From Bog-532 sp963775825 (GTDB taxonomy: Bacteria; Actinomycetota; Actinomycetes; Streptosporangiales; Streptosporangiaceae): DNA of 64,000 nucleotides. Within the stretch, counting starts at the first letter, position 1, and the number at the start of each line of letters is the position of its first letter. A program made the position numbers and the translations under genes. The notes beneath the pieces are model-generated. The model did no database searches. It saw nothing but the letters and a program-made list of their open reading frames with translations, and was not told the origin of the DNA. The stretch covers positions 1-64,000 of the forward strand of contig CAVZKY010000037.1 of the NCBI GenBank assembly GCA_963775825.1, written 5' to 3'. Shown one piece after another: positions 40,565 through 48,465 of this stretch.

Positions 40565-40909
40565 CTAACCGGGCGGCCACTGAAGCCGCCGGCCGCCGAG
40601 CACGTGCGCGTGGACGTGCGGCACGTCCTGGCCGGCGTCCGGGCCACTGTTGAGGACCACGCGATAGCCCGACTCACCGACGCCCTCCGCTACCGCGGCG
40701 GAGTGGGCCATGGCCACCATCTCTTCGAGCAGGCCGCCGCCGGCGGCCACCACCGCCGCGACGTCGGCATGATGTTGCTTAGGTATGACCAAGATATGAA
40801 TAGGGGCTTGTGGATCGATGTCGCGGAACGCGATAGTCCGTGAACTTTCGCCAACGATTTTGGCCGGAATCTCGCCGGAAGCGATACCGCAGAAGAGGCA
40901 CTCAGGCAC
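40565..40909 (-). CDS. HIT-family nucleotide hydrolase/transferase
   Basis: 114 residues. The histidine triad is H98-V-H100-A-H102 in VPHVHAHVLGG; CLFCGIASGEIPAKIV at the start holds a CxxC zinc pair typical of HinT-like proteins, and PIHILVIPKQH is the substrate strand. It hydrolyses nucleotide phosphoramidates (AMP-X) in related proteins. It lies 217 bases upstream of phoH on the same strand and is possibly transcribed with it. Confidence 0.93.
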   Translation of the reverse strand: MPECLFCGIASGEIPAKIVGESSRTIAFRDIDPQAPIHILVIPKQHHADVAAVVAAGGGLLEEMVAMAHSAAVAEGVGESGYRVVLNSGPDAGQDVPHVHAHVLGGRRLQWPPG

Positions 40910-41305
40910 CCACTGATCCTAACGCCTCGCGTCCCGCTCTTCATCGCTGCAGGCCGCGGCCCCGCCCCGGCAGCCCGCCGGGTCCACCGGGGCTGACTTG
41001 TCCGGTTTGGGACTAAGGTCCCTAGTCGAGGCTTGATAGATCCTTGATCTGTTCTCGCGGTGTCTTATGCCGTGCTGCCCCGATAGGCTGGCAACGGAAA
41101 CCGGGGCGTATTGTGCGAGAGCCCAAGAATGCCAGCTTCTGCGGCATCCTGATCAGGCACAGTACGCCTGGGGTTGGGGCCGTCCGGCGTCGGGGAGGCG
41201 CTGGGGGGCGGCTGCGGATCGCCAACTCGGGTGGGGTGGGCTAGTTGGGCAGTCACTACTGTCTGCGAATCGAGATGGGCGGGAACTCGGCGGTGAAGAT
41301 TACCG
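40910..41305. other. Divergent promoter region between HIT and the SigE-type gene
   Basis: No gene seen in ~395 bases. It holds the GGGAC...GTCCC inverted repeat at 41006-41025 and G-rich stretches (41190-41240). Promoters for both directions must lie here; none is certain. Confidence 0.4.
41006..41025. promoter_or_regulatory. DosR/DevR-box-like inverted repeat (candidate)
   Basis: TTTGGGACTAAGGTCCCTAG matches about 16 of 20 positions of the mycobacterial DosR box (TTSGGGACTWWAGTCCCSAA), including both GGGAC and GTCCC arms. It is 97 bases before the HIT start and 281 before the sigma-factor ATG. No DosR-type regulator was identified beyond a LuxR response regulator at 49755, so the link is tentative. 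Confidence 0.35.
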
Positions 41306-41899
41306 ATGGCCGCGGGTGAACCTGCCGGGCGGCCTGTGCGTCCTACATCTGTGACCGAGACCCTTGTGGCCAGCGCCGAAATCGTCACGGCACCCGCGAA
41401 GCTGGAGATGACCGCCGAGGAGGCGGTGACACAGCTGTACACCATCCACTACCGTTCGCTGGTCCGCCTGGCGGCCCTGCTCGTCCGGGACGAGCCGACG
41501 GCGGAAGAAGTGGTGCAGGAGTGCTTCATCGCCATGCATGACGGCTGGCACCGTATCCGGGAGGAAGACAAGGCGCTGTCATACCTGAAGCAGGCGGTCG
41601 TGAACCGGGCTCGATCGGTGCTACGGCATCGCAGCGTCATCGACCGTAACGCACCGAAGCCAGCGCCGGACATGCCAAGTGCCGAGCAGGGCGCGATGTC
41701 CCGGCTGGAGCGAAGCGCGGTGATTATGGCGCTGAGGGGGCTGCCGGACCGACAGCGGCAGGCGCTGGTACTTCGGTACTACGCCGACCTGTCGGAGGCG
41801 CAGATCGCCGAGATGATGGGGATCAGCAAAGGAGCAGTGAAGAGTCACACTGCGAGGGGGATGTCATCGCTCCGTGCGGTTCTGGAGCGGACTGCATGA
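41306..41899 (+). CDS. SigE-type ECF-like sigma factor
   Basis: 197 residues. Region 2: AVTQLYTIHYRSLVRLAALLVRDEPTAEEVVQECFIAMHDGW, the SigE-family form of ECF region 2. Region 4: MALRGLPDRQRQALVLRYYADLSEAQIAEMMGISKGAVKSHTARGMSSLRAVL, with a clear helix-turn-helix. Alternative starts at 41306 (ATG) and 41351 (GTG, VTETLV). It directs RNA polymerase to an unknown regulon. The following gene starts 17 bases after its stop and encodes a single-pass membrane protein, the usual place of a partner. Confidence 0.88.
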   Translation: MAAGEPAGRPVRPTSVTETLVASAEIVTAPAKLEMTAEEAVTQLYTIHYRSLVRLAALLVRDEPTAEEVVQECFIAMHDGWHRIREEDKALSYLKQAVVNRARSVLRHRSVIDRNAPKPAPDMPSAEQGAMSRLERSAVIMALRGLPDRQRQALVLRYYADLSEAQIAEMMGISKGAVKSHTARGMSSLRAVLERTA

Positions 41900-41915
41900 C
41901 CGGAGAACCAGCAAC

Positions 41916-43249
41916 ATGACTTCGTCTGACGACGACCTCCACTGGCTGCTGACTCGGGAACTCCGAGCCGAGGCAGCCAAGATTACGCCTGCCGAAGATG
42001 GCCTGAGCCAGATTCGCAGGCGGCTGAGGTCGCGCCCACCCATCCCCCTGTGGGGTGGGCTCCGCGTAGACGCGGAGCGCTACGGGTACCGGGTCCGGTA
42101 TGTAGCCGCGGAGACGCTCTCCTGGATTTTTAGGCCAGCCGGGCAGATTGGGCGGGTCCTGCCCCGGCAGTGGCTAACCGCTGGCAAGCGCGGCACGACG
42201 GCCGTTGGTTCCGGCATCTCATCCGCTTACCAGCGGTTCGGTACGGCCTGGCTGCGGCCCGTGATTGCCCTGGCTGCCGTCTGCCTGTTCGCCGGGACCG
42301 CCATGGCGGTGCCGGGCGTCCGGCACGCCATCGTGAACATTGGCTCGTCCTCGTCCGGGAACACGACGCCGGCCGGCGGCACCGGCGGCGCCAACAGCAA
42401 CGGCAGCGGCCAGAAGATCCCCGGCGGCTCCGGAGTCACTGGCCCGAAGGGGAACGGGAACGTCACCGTGACGAACCCATCCGCCAGCACGACCTGCTCG
42501 CCCGCCGTGAAGGCGCCGCCCAAGGCCGCGACGGTGCCGAGCCACTCGGCGGGACAGCCGACCCCGGCGGCCGCGCCCACGACACCCGCGCCGGTGTCGC
42601 CCACGCTCGCGCCGACCAGCGCGGCGACGACGCCGATTCCGACGGAATCGGCCGCCCCCACACCTACGGATACCCCGAGTTCCGATCCGGGTGGCCAGGC
42701 GACCGACAGTGACTACGCCGTCCGGGCCAGGACATGCGCCAGCCAGGGACCGACCCCGCCTACGACGTCGCCGGCCGAACCAGCCTCTAACGTGGCGTCC
42801 GAGCTGCCGGCCGCGCCGATCGCGCCGATCGCATCGGCGCCGGCCACGGACCCGCTGCCCAGCCCGACCACCCGCTCGGCCAGGTCAACCAAGACCGGTT
42901 CAGCTAGCCCGGCGGCCTCGGCGAAGAGCACCAAATCTTCAGCGACGCCATCCAGCTCGGCCAGCCCCAGCCCCAGCGCTAGCGCCAGCCCCAGTCCCAC
43001 TAGTTCCGCATCGTCGCAGGCGGGCAGTACCGCCAATTCCGCATCACCGCTGGCGGGCAGTACCGCGAATTCCGCATCACCGCTGGCGGGCAGCGTACCG
43101 CCAATTCCGCATCACCGCTGGCGGGCAGTACCGCCAATTCCGCATCGCCGCTGGCGGGCAGTACCGCCAATTCCGCATCACCGCTGGCGGGCAGTACCGC
43201 GAACGTCTGCGGCGAGCGGCACCGTCACCACGACACCACGCACTGCTGA
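41916..43249 (+). CDS. Membrane protein with long Ser/Thr/Pro/Ala exterior and 11-residue repeats; sigma partner candidate
   Basis: ATG 41916 follows GGAGAA and lies 17 bases after the SigE-type gene. Residues 1-115 are cytosolic (DDDLHWLLTRELRAEAAKITP...), then one membrane segment (PVIALAAVCLFAGTAMAVPGV), then ~290 residues rich in Ala, Ser, Thr and Pro, ending in five and a half copies of AGSTANSASPL (DNA repeat 43018-43203). The third copy has two extra bases (CAGCG for CAG); correcting it keeps the repeats in frame to CGERHRHHDTTHC and TGA at 43247-43249, 10 bases before the convergent rsmE. Uncorrected, the frame runs into rsmE and is not protein-like. The order suggests a membrane-bound regulator of the sigma factor; no zinc anti-sigma HxxxCxxC motif is present. 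Confidence 0.68.
43018..43203. repeat. 33-bp coding tandem repeat, 5.5 copies
   Basis: The unit GCGGGCAGTACCGCCAATTC plus CGCATCACCGCTG recurs every 33 bases (11 codons, AGSTANSASPL). Copy 3 is 35 bases long (a two-base CG insertion at ~43093), the only frame-breaking change. Confidence 0.9.
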
Positions 43250-43259
43250 CGGACTGGGG

Positions 43260-44054
43260 CTACCAGCGGCCGGTCGCGGTCATGAGCACGGCGGCAGCCA
43301 CCGCGCCGGCGGTAGAGGTACGGAGCACGGATTCACCCAGCCGGGCCGGCGTCGCGCCCGCGTCGGTGAACGCCGTCAGCTCGTCCGGGCTGATACCGCC
43401 CTCCGGGCCGACGACAAGGACGAGGTCCCCGCTGACCGGCAGCGGGGGCGGGGACAGCTTCTCCTGGCCGGACCCGCCCGGCTGGGACCTGCCCGGCTGG
43501 GCCAGGGCCAGCTGAGACAAGGCCACACCGGCGTCCGGCTCGAGCACGATGGCGAACGCCGCAGCCGAGATGCGGGCCACAACATCGGCCGAAGAGGCCA
43601 GCCCGGTCACCTCGGGCACCCGGGCCCGCCGGGCCTGCTTGGCCGCTTCCCGGGCCGCCGAGCGCCACCGGCCGAGCGCCCTGGGGGCCCGGTCGGCCGG
43701 CCAGCGGGCCACGCAGCGCTCGGCCTGCCAGGGCACGATCACGTCCACGCCAACCTCGGTCATGGTTTCCACGGCCAGTTCGGCGCGCTCGCCCTTGGGG
43801 ATGGCCTGCACGACGGCGATAAGGGGATCCGGCACCGGCACCTCGCGCCGCGCCTGCACGCGTAGCTCGACCTGCCCGGCGCCGGCCGCGGTAACCACGC
43901 ACTCGGCCAGCAGGCCCTGCCCGTCGGTCACGTCGGCGCGCTCGCCCGGTCGGATCCGGCGCACGGTAGCGGCGTGCCGGCCCTCGGCCCCGGTCAGCAC
44001 GATCAGATCCGCAGCCAGGTCCGCGCCGTCAGCCAGGAACACCGGTGCGGTCAC
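43260..44054 (-). CDS. rsmE: 16S rRNA (uracil-1498-N3)-methyltransferase
   Basis: 264 residues. The N-terminal PUA-like part has GAEGRHAATVRRIRPGERADVTDG; the SPOUT domain has AVVQAIPKGERAELAVETMTEVGVDVIVPW, then RCVARW and REAAKQARRARVPEV. The knotted SAM site is VLVVGPEGGISPDELTAF and LGESVLRTSTAGAVAAAVLM. A ~20-residue Gly/Pro/Gln insertion precedes the knot. It methylates U1498 of 16S rRNA. It is downstream of hrcA-dnaJ in the same direction (38-base gap after dnaJ), the usual actinomycete order. Confidence 0.93.
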   Translation of the reverse strand: MTAPVFLADGADLAADLIVLTGAEGRHAATVRRIRPGERADVTDGQGLLAECVVTAAGAGQVELRVQARREVPVPDPLIAVVQAIPKGERAELAVETMTEVGVDVIVPWQAERCVARWPADRAPRALGRWRSAAREAAKQARRARVPEVTGLASSADVVARISAAAFAIVLEPDAGVALSQLALAQPGRSQPGGSGQEKLSPPPLPVSGDLVLVVGPEGGISPDELTAFTDAGATPARLGESVLRTSTAGAVAAAVLMTATGRW

Positions 44055-44092
44055 CGCGGCACCGGTCCCGCGACCGGCTTATTCACGACGTC

Positions 44093-45238
44093 TCAGCGGC
44101 CGTTGAAGGCGTCACGCAGCCGGGAGAAGAAGCCGTGCTGGCCCGGGGAGAACTTACCCGGGGGCGCTTCCTCGCCGCGCATCTTGGCCAGCTCACGCAG
44201 CAGTTTTTCCTGCTCGGGATCGAGCCGGGCCGGCGTCTCCACCGTCACGTGGATGATCAGGTCACCGCGGCCGGAGCTATTCAGGTGCTGGACCCCGTGG
44301 TTGTAAAGCGGGATCACCTGACCGGACTGGGTACCGGGCCGGATGTCGATGTCGGTCGGGCCGTCCAGGCTCTCGACCGACAGTGTCGCCCCCAGCGCGG
44401 CCGCCACCATCGGGATCGTCACCGTGCAGTGCAGGTCGTCGCCCTGGCGCTCGAAGATCGGGTGCGGGCGCTGGGCGATCTCCAGGAACAGGTCACCGGG
44501 CGGGCCGCCGCCGGGGCCGACCTCGCCCTCACCGGCCAGCTGGATGTGCGTGCCGTCCTCGACACCGGCCGGGATGCGGACCTTGATCGTGCGGCGGGTG
44601 CGGACCCGCCCGTCGCCGTCGCACTCGGGGCAGGGCCGGGGCAGCAGCGTGCCGAAGCCGCCGCAGCGCGGGCACGGGCGCGACGTGACGACCTGGCCGA
44701 GGAACGAGCGCGCCACCTGGCTTACCTCGCCACGGCCGCCGCATACATCACAGGTCTCCGGGTGCGTGCCCGGCGCAGTTCCCTCACCCGAGCAGGTCGG
44801 GCAGACTACGGCGGTGTCGACGGTCAGCTCGCGGGTCGCGCCGAACGTGCACTCGGACAGGTCGAGCTCGACCCGGATCGTCGCGTTCCGGCCGCGGCGG
44901 GCGCGGCTGCGCGGGCCGCGGGCCGTGCCCCCCGCCGCCTGGCCGAAGAACGCGTCCATGATGTCACTGAACGGGAACCCGGGCCCGAACCCGCCGGCCC
45001 CGGCCGACCCGGCGTCGGCCCGGCCGAACGGATCGCCGCCCATGTCATACAGCTGGCGCTTCTCCGGATCCGAGAGCACCTCGTAGGCCTGCGTGATCTC
45101 CTTGAACCGCTCCTGGGTCTGCGGATCCGGGTTCACGTCCGGATGCAGTTCACGCGCAAGCCGGCGGTAGGCCCGCTTGATCTCATCCGGGCCCGCGTCG
45201 CGGCGGACTCCGAGGACGGAGTAGTACTCGGTCGCCAC
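44093..45238 (-). CDS. dnaJ: Chaperone DnaJ (heat-shock, HrcA-linked)
   Basis: 381 residues from a GTG at 45238 that shares its first base with the hrcA TAG, so the two are coupled. J-domain residues 4-68 with HPD at 32-34 (LARELHPDVNPD); a short Gly/Phe/Pro-rich linker (GAGGFGPGFPFSD); zinc domain with four CxxCxGxG units: CPTCSGEG, CDVCGGRG, CPRCGGFG, CPECDGDG. The C-terminal substrate domain has PAGVEDGTHIQLAGEGEVG and DLFLEIAQRPHPIF. It is the Hsp70 co-chaperone that delivers clients and stimulates ATP hydrolysis. It is probably the DnaJ2-type gene, controlled by HrcA/CIRCE. Confidence 0.95.
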   Translation of the reverse strand: MATEYYSVLGVRRDAGPDEIKRAYRRLARELHPDVNPDPQTQERFKEITQAYEVLSDPEKRQLYDMGGDPFGRADAGSAGAGGFGPGFPFSDIMDAFFGQAAGGTARGPRSRARRGRNATIRVELDLSECTFGATRELTVDTAVVCPTCSGEGTAPGTHPETCDVCGGRGEVSQVARSFLGQVVTSRPCPRCGGFGTLLPRPCPECDGDGRVRTRRTIKVRIPAGVEDGTHIQLAGEGEVGPGGGPPGDLFLEIAQRPHPIFERQGDDLHCTVTIPMVAAALGATLSVESLDGPTDIDIRPGTQSGQVIPLYNHGVQHLNSSGRGDLIIHVTVETPARLDPEQEKLLRELAKMRGEEAPPGKFSPGQHGFFSRLRDAFNGR

Positions 45239-46251
45239 TAGCTCTCCATCAGGATTTCGCCGACATACCGTGCCACCGCGCTTACCGCTCCCATCGTCCC
45301 GGGGTAGTCCATCCGTGTCGGGCCGAGCACGGCGAGCCGCGCCAATGTCTCCCCGCCTGAACCGTACGCACTCGTCACCAGCGACGTGGTCTGCAGCCCC
45401 TCGACCGGGTTCTCCGTGCCGATCATCACGGACAGCAGGGATTCGTCGCTGGCCTCGCCGAGCAGCCGCATCAGCACGACTTGCTCCTCCAGGGCCTGCA
45501 GGACCTCCCGCAGGCCCCGGGAGAAGTCCGGTGCCGCGAGGTTGGCCGTGCCGCCCAGGACGATCCGCTCCTCGTTCCGCTCCATCAGGTTGGCCATGAT
45601 GACCGAGAACACCGCCTCCGCATTCGGCCGGCCGTCGGGGGGAACACTGTCGGTGAGACCGGCCACGATCGTGACCGCCTCGGTCAGCCGCCGCCCGTCC
45701 AGGCTGGCGTTGAGCAGCGCCCGCAGATGCGAGACGTCCTCGTCCTCATAGGGATTCGGCAGGTCGACGGTCCGCTGTTCCACCCGGCCGGTGTCGGTGA
45801 TCAGCACGACCAGGAGCTTTTCCGGCGCCAGCCGGACCAGCTCGATGTGCCGGACCACCGCGCGGGTCAGCGACGGGTACTGCACCACGGCCACCTGGCG
45901 GGTGAGCTGCGCGAGCAGCCGCACGGTGCGCATCACCACGTCGTCGAGCCCGTAGGCCTGGGCCAGGTAGGTCTGGATGGCCCGCCGCTCGGCCGCGGAG
46001 AGCGGCTTCATGTGTGTCAGCCGGTCGACGAACAGGCGGTAGCCCTTGTCCGTCGGCACCCGGCCCGCGCTGGTGTGCGGCTGGGCGATGTAGCCCTGCT
46101 CTTCGAGCACCGCCATGTCATTGCGGATGGTCGCCGGCGACACGTCGAGGTTGTGCCGATCGACAAGGGACTTGGACCCCACCGGTTCGTGGGTGGACAC
46201 GTAGTCCTCCACAATGGCGCGGAGAACGGCAAGCTTCCGCTCGTCCAGCAC
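45238..46251 (-). CDS. hrcA: Heat-inducible transcription repressor HrcA
   Basis: 337 residues from GTG 46251, chosen for the GGAGGTGA site directly upstream; a longer frame start at 46275 would overlap the CIRCE operator. N-terminal winged helix: VLDERKLAVLRAIVEDYVST, PVGSKSLVDRH, VSPATIRNDMAVLEEQGYIAQPHTSAGRVPT. Then LARLAVLGPTRMDYPGTMGAVSAVARYV closes the GAF-like domain. It represses heat-shock genes by binding CIRCE, with folding assisted by chaperones. It is the first gene of hrcA-dnaJ-rsmE. Confidence 0.95.
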   Translation of the reverse strand: MLDERKLAVLRAIVEDYVSTHEPVGSKSLVDRHNLDVSPATIRNDMAVLEEQGYIAQPHTSAGRVPTDKGYRLFVDRLTHMKPLSAAERRAIQTYLAQAYGLDDVVMRTVRLLAQLTRQVAVVQYPSLTRAVVRHIELVRLAPEKLLVVLITDTGRVEQRTVDLPNPYEDEDVSHLRALLNASLDGRRLTEAVTIVAGLTDSVPPDGRPNAEAVFSVIMANLMERNEERIVLGGTANLAAPDFSRGLREVLQALEEQVVLMRLLGEASDESLLSVMIGTENPVEGLQTTSLVTSAYGSGGETLARLAVLGPTRMDYPGTMGAVSAVARYVGEILMES

Positions 46252-46264
46252 GTGTTCACCTCCC

Positions 46265-46291
46265 CTGGCACTCAAGCTTTCCGAGTGCTAA
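46265..46291. promoter_or_regulatory. CIRCE operator of hrcA-dnaJ
   Basis: CTGGCACTC-AAGCTTTCC-GAGTGCTAA fits TTAGCACTC-N9-GAGTGCTAA with a perfect right arm and two mismatches in the left. It lies 14 bases upstream of the hrcA GTG, so HrcA should repress its own operon. Confidence 0.9.
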
Positions 46292-46452
46292 GTCTATTGT
46301 CCCATGCGCGCCGTTGCGCCTGTAGTCGTGCGGCAGGAATCGGTGCCGCTGATGATCATGCCGAACGGGGCACGGCGCGGCGGGTCGTGCGGCGTGGCGG
46401 TTCCTCCGGCTACGGCCCGATCGGGTACGGTCCCGGCCTAGCGGAGGTGTCG

Positions 46453-47274
46453 ATGCAAAGCCAGGAGTACGGATCCGACGTCCTCGCCGCGGGCCCGCGG
46501 CGCCGGCGGCCGCCGGTCCCGCAGCTCGAAGCGGCGCACGGGCTGGTGGTGGAGGACGCCGAGGGCCGGTTCTGCGGCGCCGTGGTGAGCTGCGACAAAG
46601 CGGCGGTGACGCTGGAAGACCGGCACGGCCGCCAGCGCGTGTTCCCGCTCGCGCCCGCAGCTTTCCTGTTCGAGGGCAAACCCGTGACGCTGGTGCGGCC
46701 GGTCCCGGCGGCAGCCCGGCCGGCGGCGACGCGGACCGCCTCCGGCTCGGTGGCGGCGCCCCCGTCGCGAGCCCGGGTGGCACGGGCCAGCCGGATCTAC
46801 GTCGAGGGACGGCATGACGCCGAGCTTGTGGAGAAAATCTGGGGCGACGACCTGCGCGACGTCGGCGTGGTCGTGGAGTACCTCGAGGGCGTCGACCACC
46901 TGCCGCAGATCATGGCCGAATTCCGCCCCGGCCCGGGCCACCGCCTGGGGGTTCTCGTCGATCATCTTGTGCCCGGGTCGAAGGAGAGCCGGATCGCGGC
47001 CGGGCTGGCGCAGCCGAGCGTGCTAATCGTGGGCCACCCATTCATTGACATCTGGCAGGCCGTTAAGCCGTCGGTGGTCGGGATCGCCCGCTGGCCCGAC
47101 GTCCCGCGCGGGATACCGTGGAAGGAAGGTGTGCTGCAGGCCATCGGCTGGGACGACAACACCGCCGTCGGCTGGCAGCGGATCCTCCGCTCGGTGCGTA
47201 CCTTCGCCGACCTGGAACCGGAGCTGCTGGGGCGGGTGGAGGAGCTAATCGATTTTGTAACCGAACCCGAGTAA
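46453..47274 (+). CDS. DUF3097 family protein
   Basis: 273 residues from ATG 46453 (MQSQEYGSDVLA) with GGAGG nearby. An N-terminal small beta domain (EAAHGLVVEDAEGRFCGAVV, HGRQRVFPLAPAAFLFEGKPVTL) is followed by a conserved C-terminal domain: RIYVEGRHDAELVEKIWGDDLR, VEYLEGVDHLPQI, GVLVDHLVPGSKESRIA, VGHPFIDIWQAVKP, VPRGIPWKEGVLQAIGW. EGRHDAELVEKIW and the DHLVPGSKE acid cluster resemble a TOPRIM-like fold, which hints at nucleic-acid work, but no function is proven. It is divergent from hrcA and conserved next to it in actinomycetes. Confidence 0.85.
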   Translation: MQSQEYGSDVLAAGPRRRRPPVPQLEAAHGLVVEDAEGRFCGAVVSCDKAAVTLEDRHGRQRVFPLAPAAFLFEGKPVTLVRPVPAAARPAATRTASGSVAAPPSRARVARASRIYVEGRHDAELVEKIWGDDLRDVGVVVEYLEGVDHLPQIMAEFRPGPGHRLGVLVDHLVPGSKESRIAAGLAQPSVLIVGHPFIDIWQAVKPSVVGIARWPDVPRGIPWKEGVLQAIGWDDNTAVGWQRILRSVRTFADLEPELLGRVEELIDFVTEPE

Positions 47275-47307
47275 CGCGATCAGGGCAGTCACGTACAACG
47301 AGGGACG

Positions 47308-48367
47308 ATGACCGATCCAGCTCAGCCTTCGGCGTGGGGGACTGAAGTACCCACGTGGGAGCCCGAGGTACGGCCCTGGGCGCCGCAGAGACCGGACGGA
47401 CCCGCCGCGCCCGGCGGACCCCGCTCCCCCGCCAGCCTGCAGGAGCACCACGAGGGCTGGACGCTGGGCGAACCGCTGCCCGCCGAGCCCGCACTCATGC
47501 CGGCGGGCGAGACCGCCGGGGGCTCTCTGGCCCCTGGAGCGCGGCCGGGGACGGGCCCAGCGGCCGGGAACGGGACAGCCGCCGGGCGACGGCGCGGCGG
47601 CCGGGAACGGCCCAGCCCGGGGCGACGCCGCGGCGGCCGGGAACGGCCCAGCCCGGGGCGACGCCGCGGCGGCCGGGAACGGCCCAGCCCGGGGCGACGC
47701 CGCGGCGGCCGGGAACGGCCCAGCCCGGGGCGACGCCGCGGCGGCCGGGAACGGCCCAGCCCGGGGCGACGCCGCGGCGGCCGGGAACGGCCCAGCCCGG
47801 GGCGACGCCGCGGCGGCCGGGAACGGCCCAGCCCGGGGCGACGCCGCGGCGGCCGGGAACGGCCCAGCCCTGGGCGACGCCGCGGCGGCCGGGAACGGCC
47901 CAGCCCGGGGCGACGCCGCGGCGGCCGGGAACGGCCCAGCGGCGGGTGAGGGGACAACGGCCCGGGGCGGAAGACCGGCCGCGTCCGCCGCTCCCGGCCA
48001 TGGCGCCGTGGTTCCCGACAGCGACAACCGGTGGGCGATGGCCTGCTACCTGGGCGCCATCTTCTTCTGGCTACTGGCCCCGCTGGTCATCTACCTGGCC
48101 CGGGGAAAGCAATCGATCTTCATCCGGTCGCACGCGGCCCAGGCGTTCAACCTGACCCTGACCGGGACGCTGTTCGCCATCTCGGGCGCGATCATCGGCG
48201 CCCTGCTCAGCCTGGACAGCCCTAAGACGGCCCTGTTCATCATGGGCCTGCCGATGCTGGCGCTCTGGATCGCGCTGCTCGGCTACGTGATCCGGGGGGC
48301 CAGCTCGGCCAGCCGGGGCGATTTCTACGAGCTGCCCGGCTGGATCTGCGTGCCCATGCTGCAGTAA
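47308..48367 (+). CDS. DUF4870 membrane protein with a 12-residue-repeat N-terminus (one frameshift)
   Basis: ATG 47308 (MTDPAQPSAWGTEVPTW) reads in one frame to about 47580, where an indel moves to the frame of GDAAAAGNGPAR repeated ~10 times. That leads without a stop into AAGEGTTARGGRP, then SDNRWAMACYLGAIFFWLLAPLVIYLAR, SIFIRSHAAQAFNLTLTGTLFAISGAIIGALLS and MGLPMLALWIALLGYVIRGASSASRGDFYELP. The three membrane helices and RSHAAQAFN are the DUF4870 (Tic20-like) signature. The repeat region is a long Ala/Gly spacer on the cytosolic side. Function unknown. The first ATG after the repeats is at 48008 and would make only the membrane domain. Confidence 0.72.
47584..47941. repeat. 36-bp tandem repeat, ~10 copies
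   Basis: The unit GGCGACGCCGCGGCGGCCGG plus GAACGGCCCAGCCCGG repeats with an exact 36-bp period (47621, 47657, ...); one copy has CTG for CGG. It encodes GDAAAAGNGPAR in the gene frame. None of the three plus-strand frames, nor the minus-strand frames, contains a stop within it. Confidence 0.92.
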
Positions 48368-48388
48368 GGCACCCAGCGCGGGGCGGCC

Positions 48389-48408
48389 CCTACTCCGTAC
48401 GGAGTAGG
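48389..48408. promoter_or_regulatory. 20-bp perfect palindrome upstream of the two-component system
   Basis: CCTACTCCGTACGGAGTAGG is a gap-free inverted repeat 58 bases before the histidine-kinase ATG and 22 after the preceding stop. The continuous symmetry suits a dimeric response regulator (possibly the one encoded at 49755); it could also act as a terminator, though there is no loop. Confidence 0.5.
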
Positions 48409-48465
48409 CCGTCTGCCGCCGCCCAGACGATGCCCCGGTCCGGCGCCGGGGCCTACGCTGGCCCC

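Noticed and set aside
46252..46275. An upstream hrcA start at 46275
   Set aside because: It would place the CIRCE operator inside the gene and skip the good GGAGGTGA ribosome site before 46251.
45481..46452. N-terminal extension of the DUF3097 protein back to 45481
   Set aside because: The extension is antisense to hrcA and has no family-like residues; ATG 46453 has a nearby ribosome site and matches the family start.
47308..48027. Protein-like frames RRRGGRERPSPG and its reverse-strand counterparts across the 36-bp repeat
   Set aside because: All frames are open simply because the repeat contains no stop; only the GDAAAAGNGPAR frame continues into the DUF4870 membrane domain.
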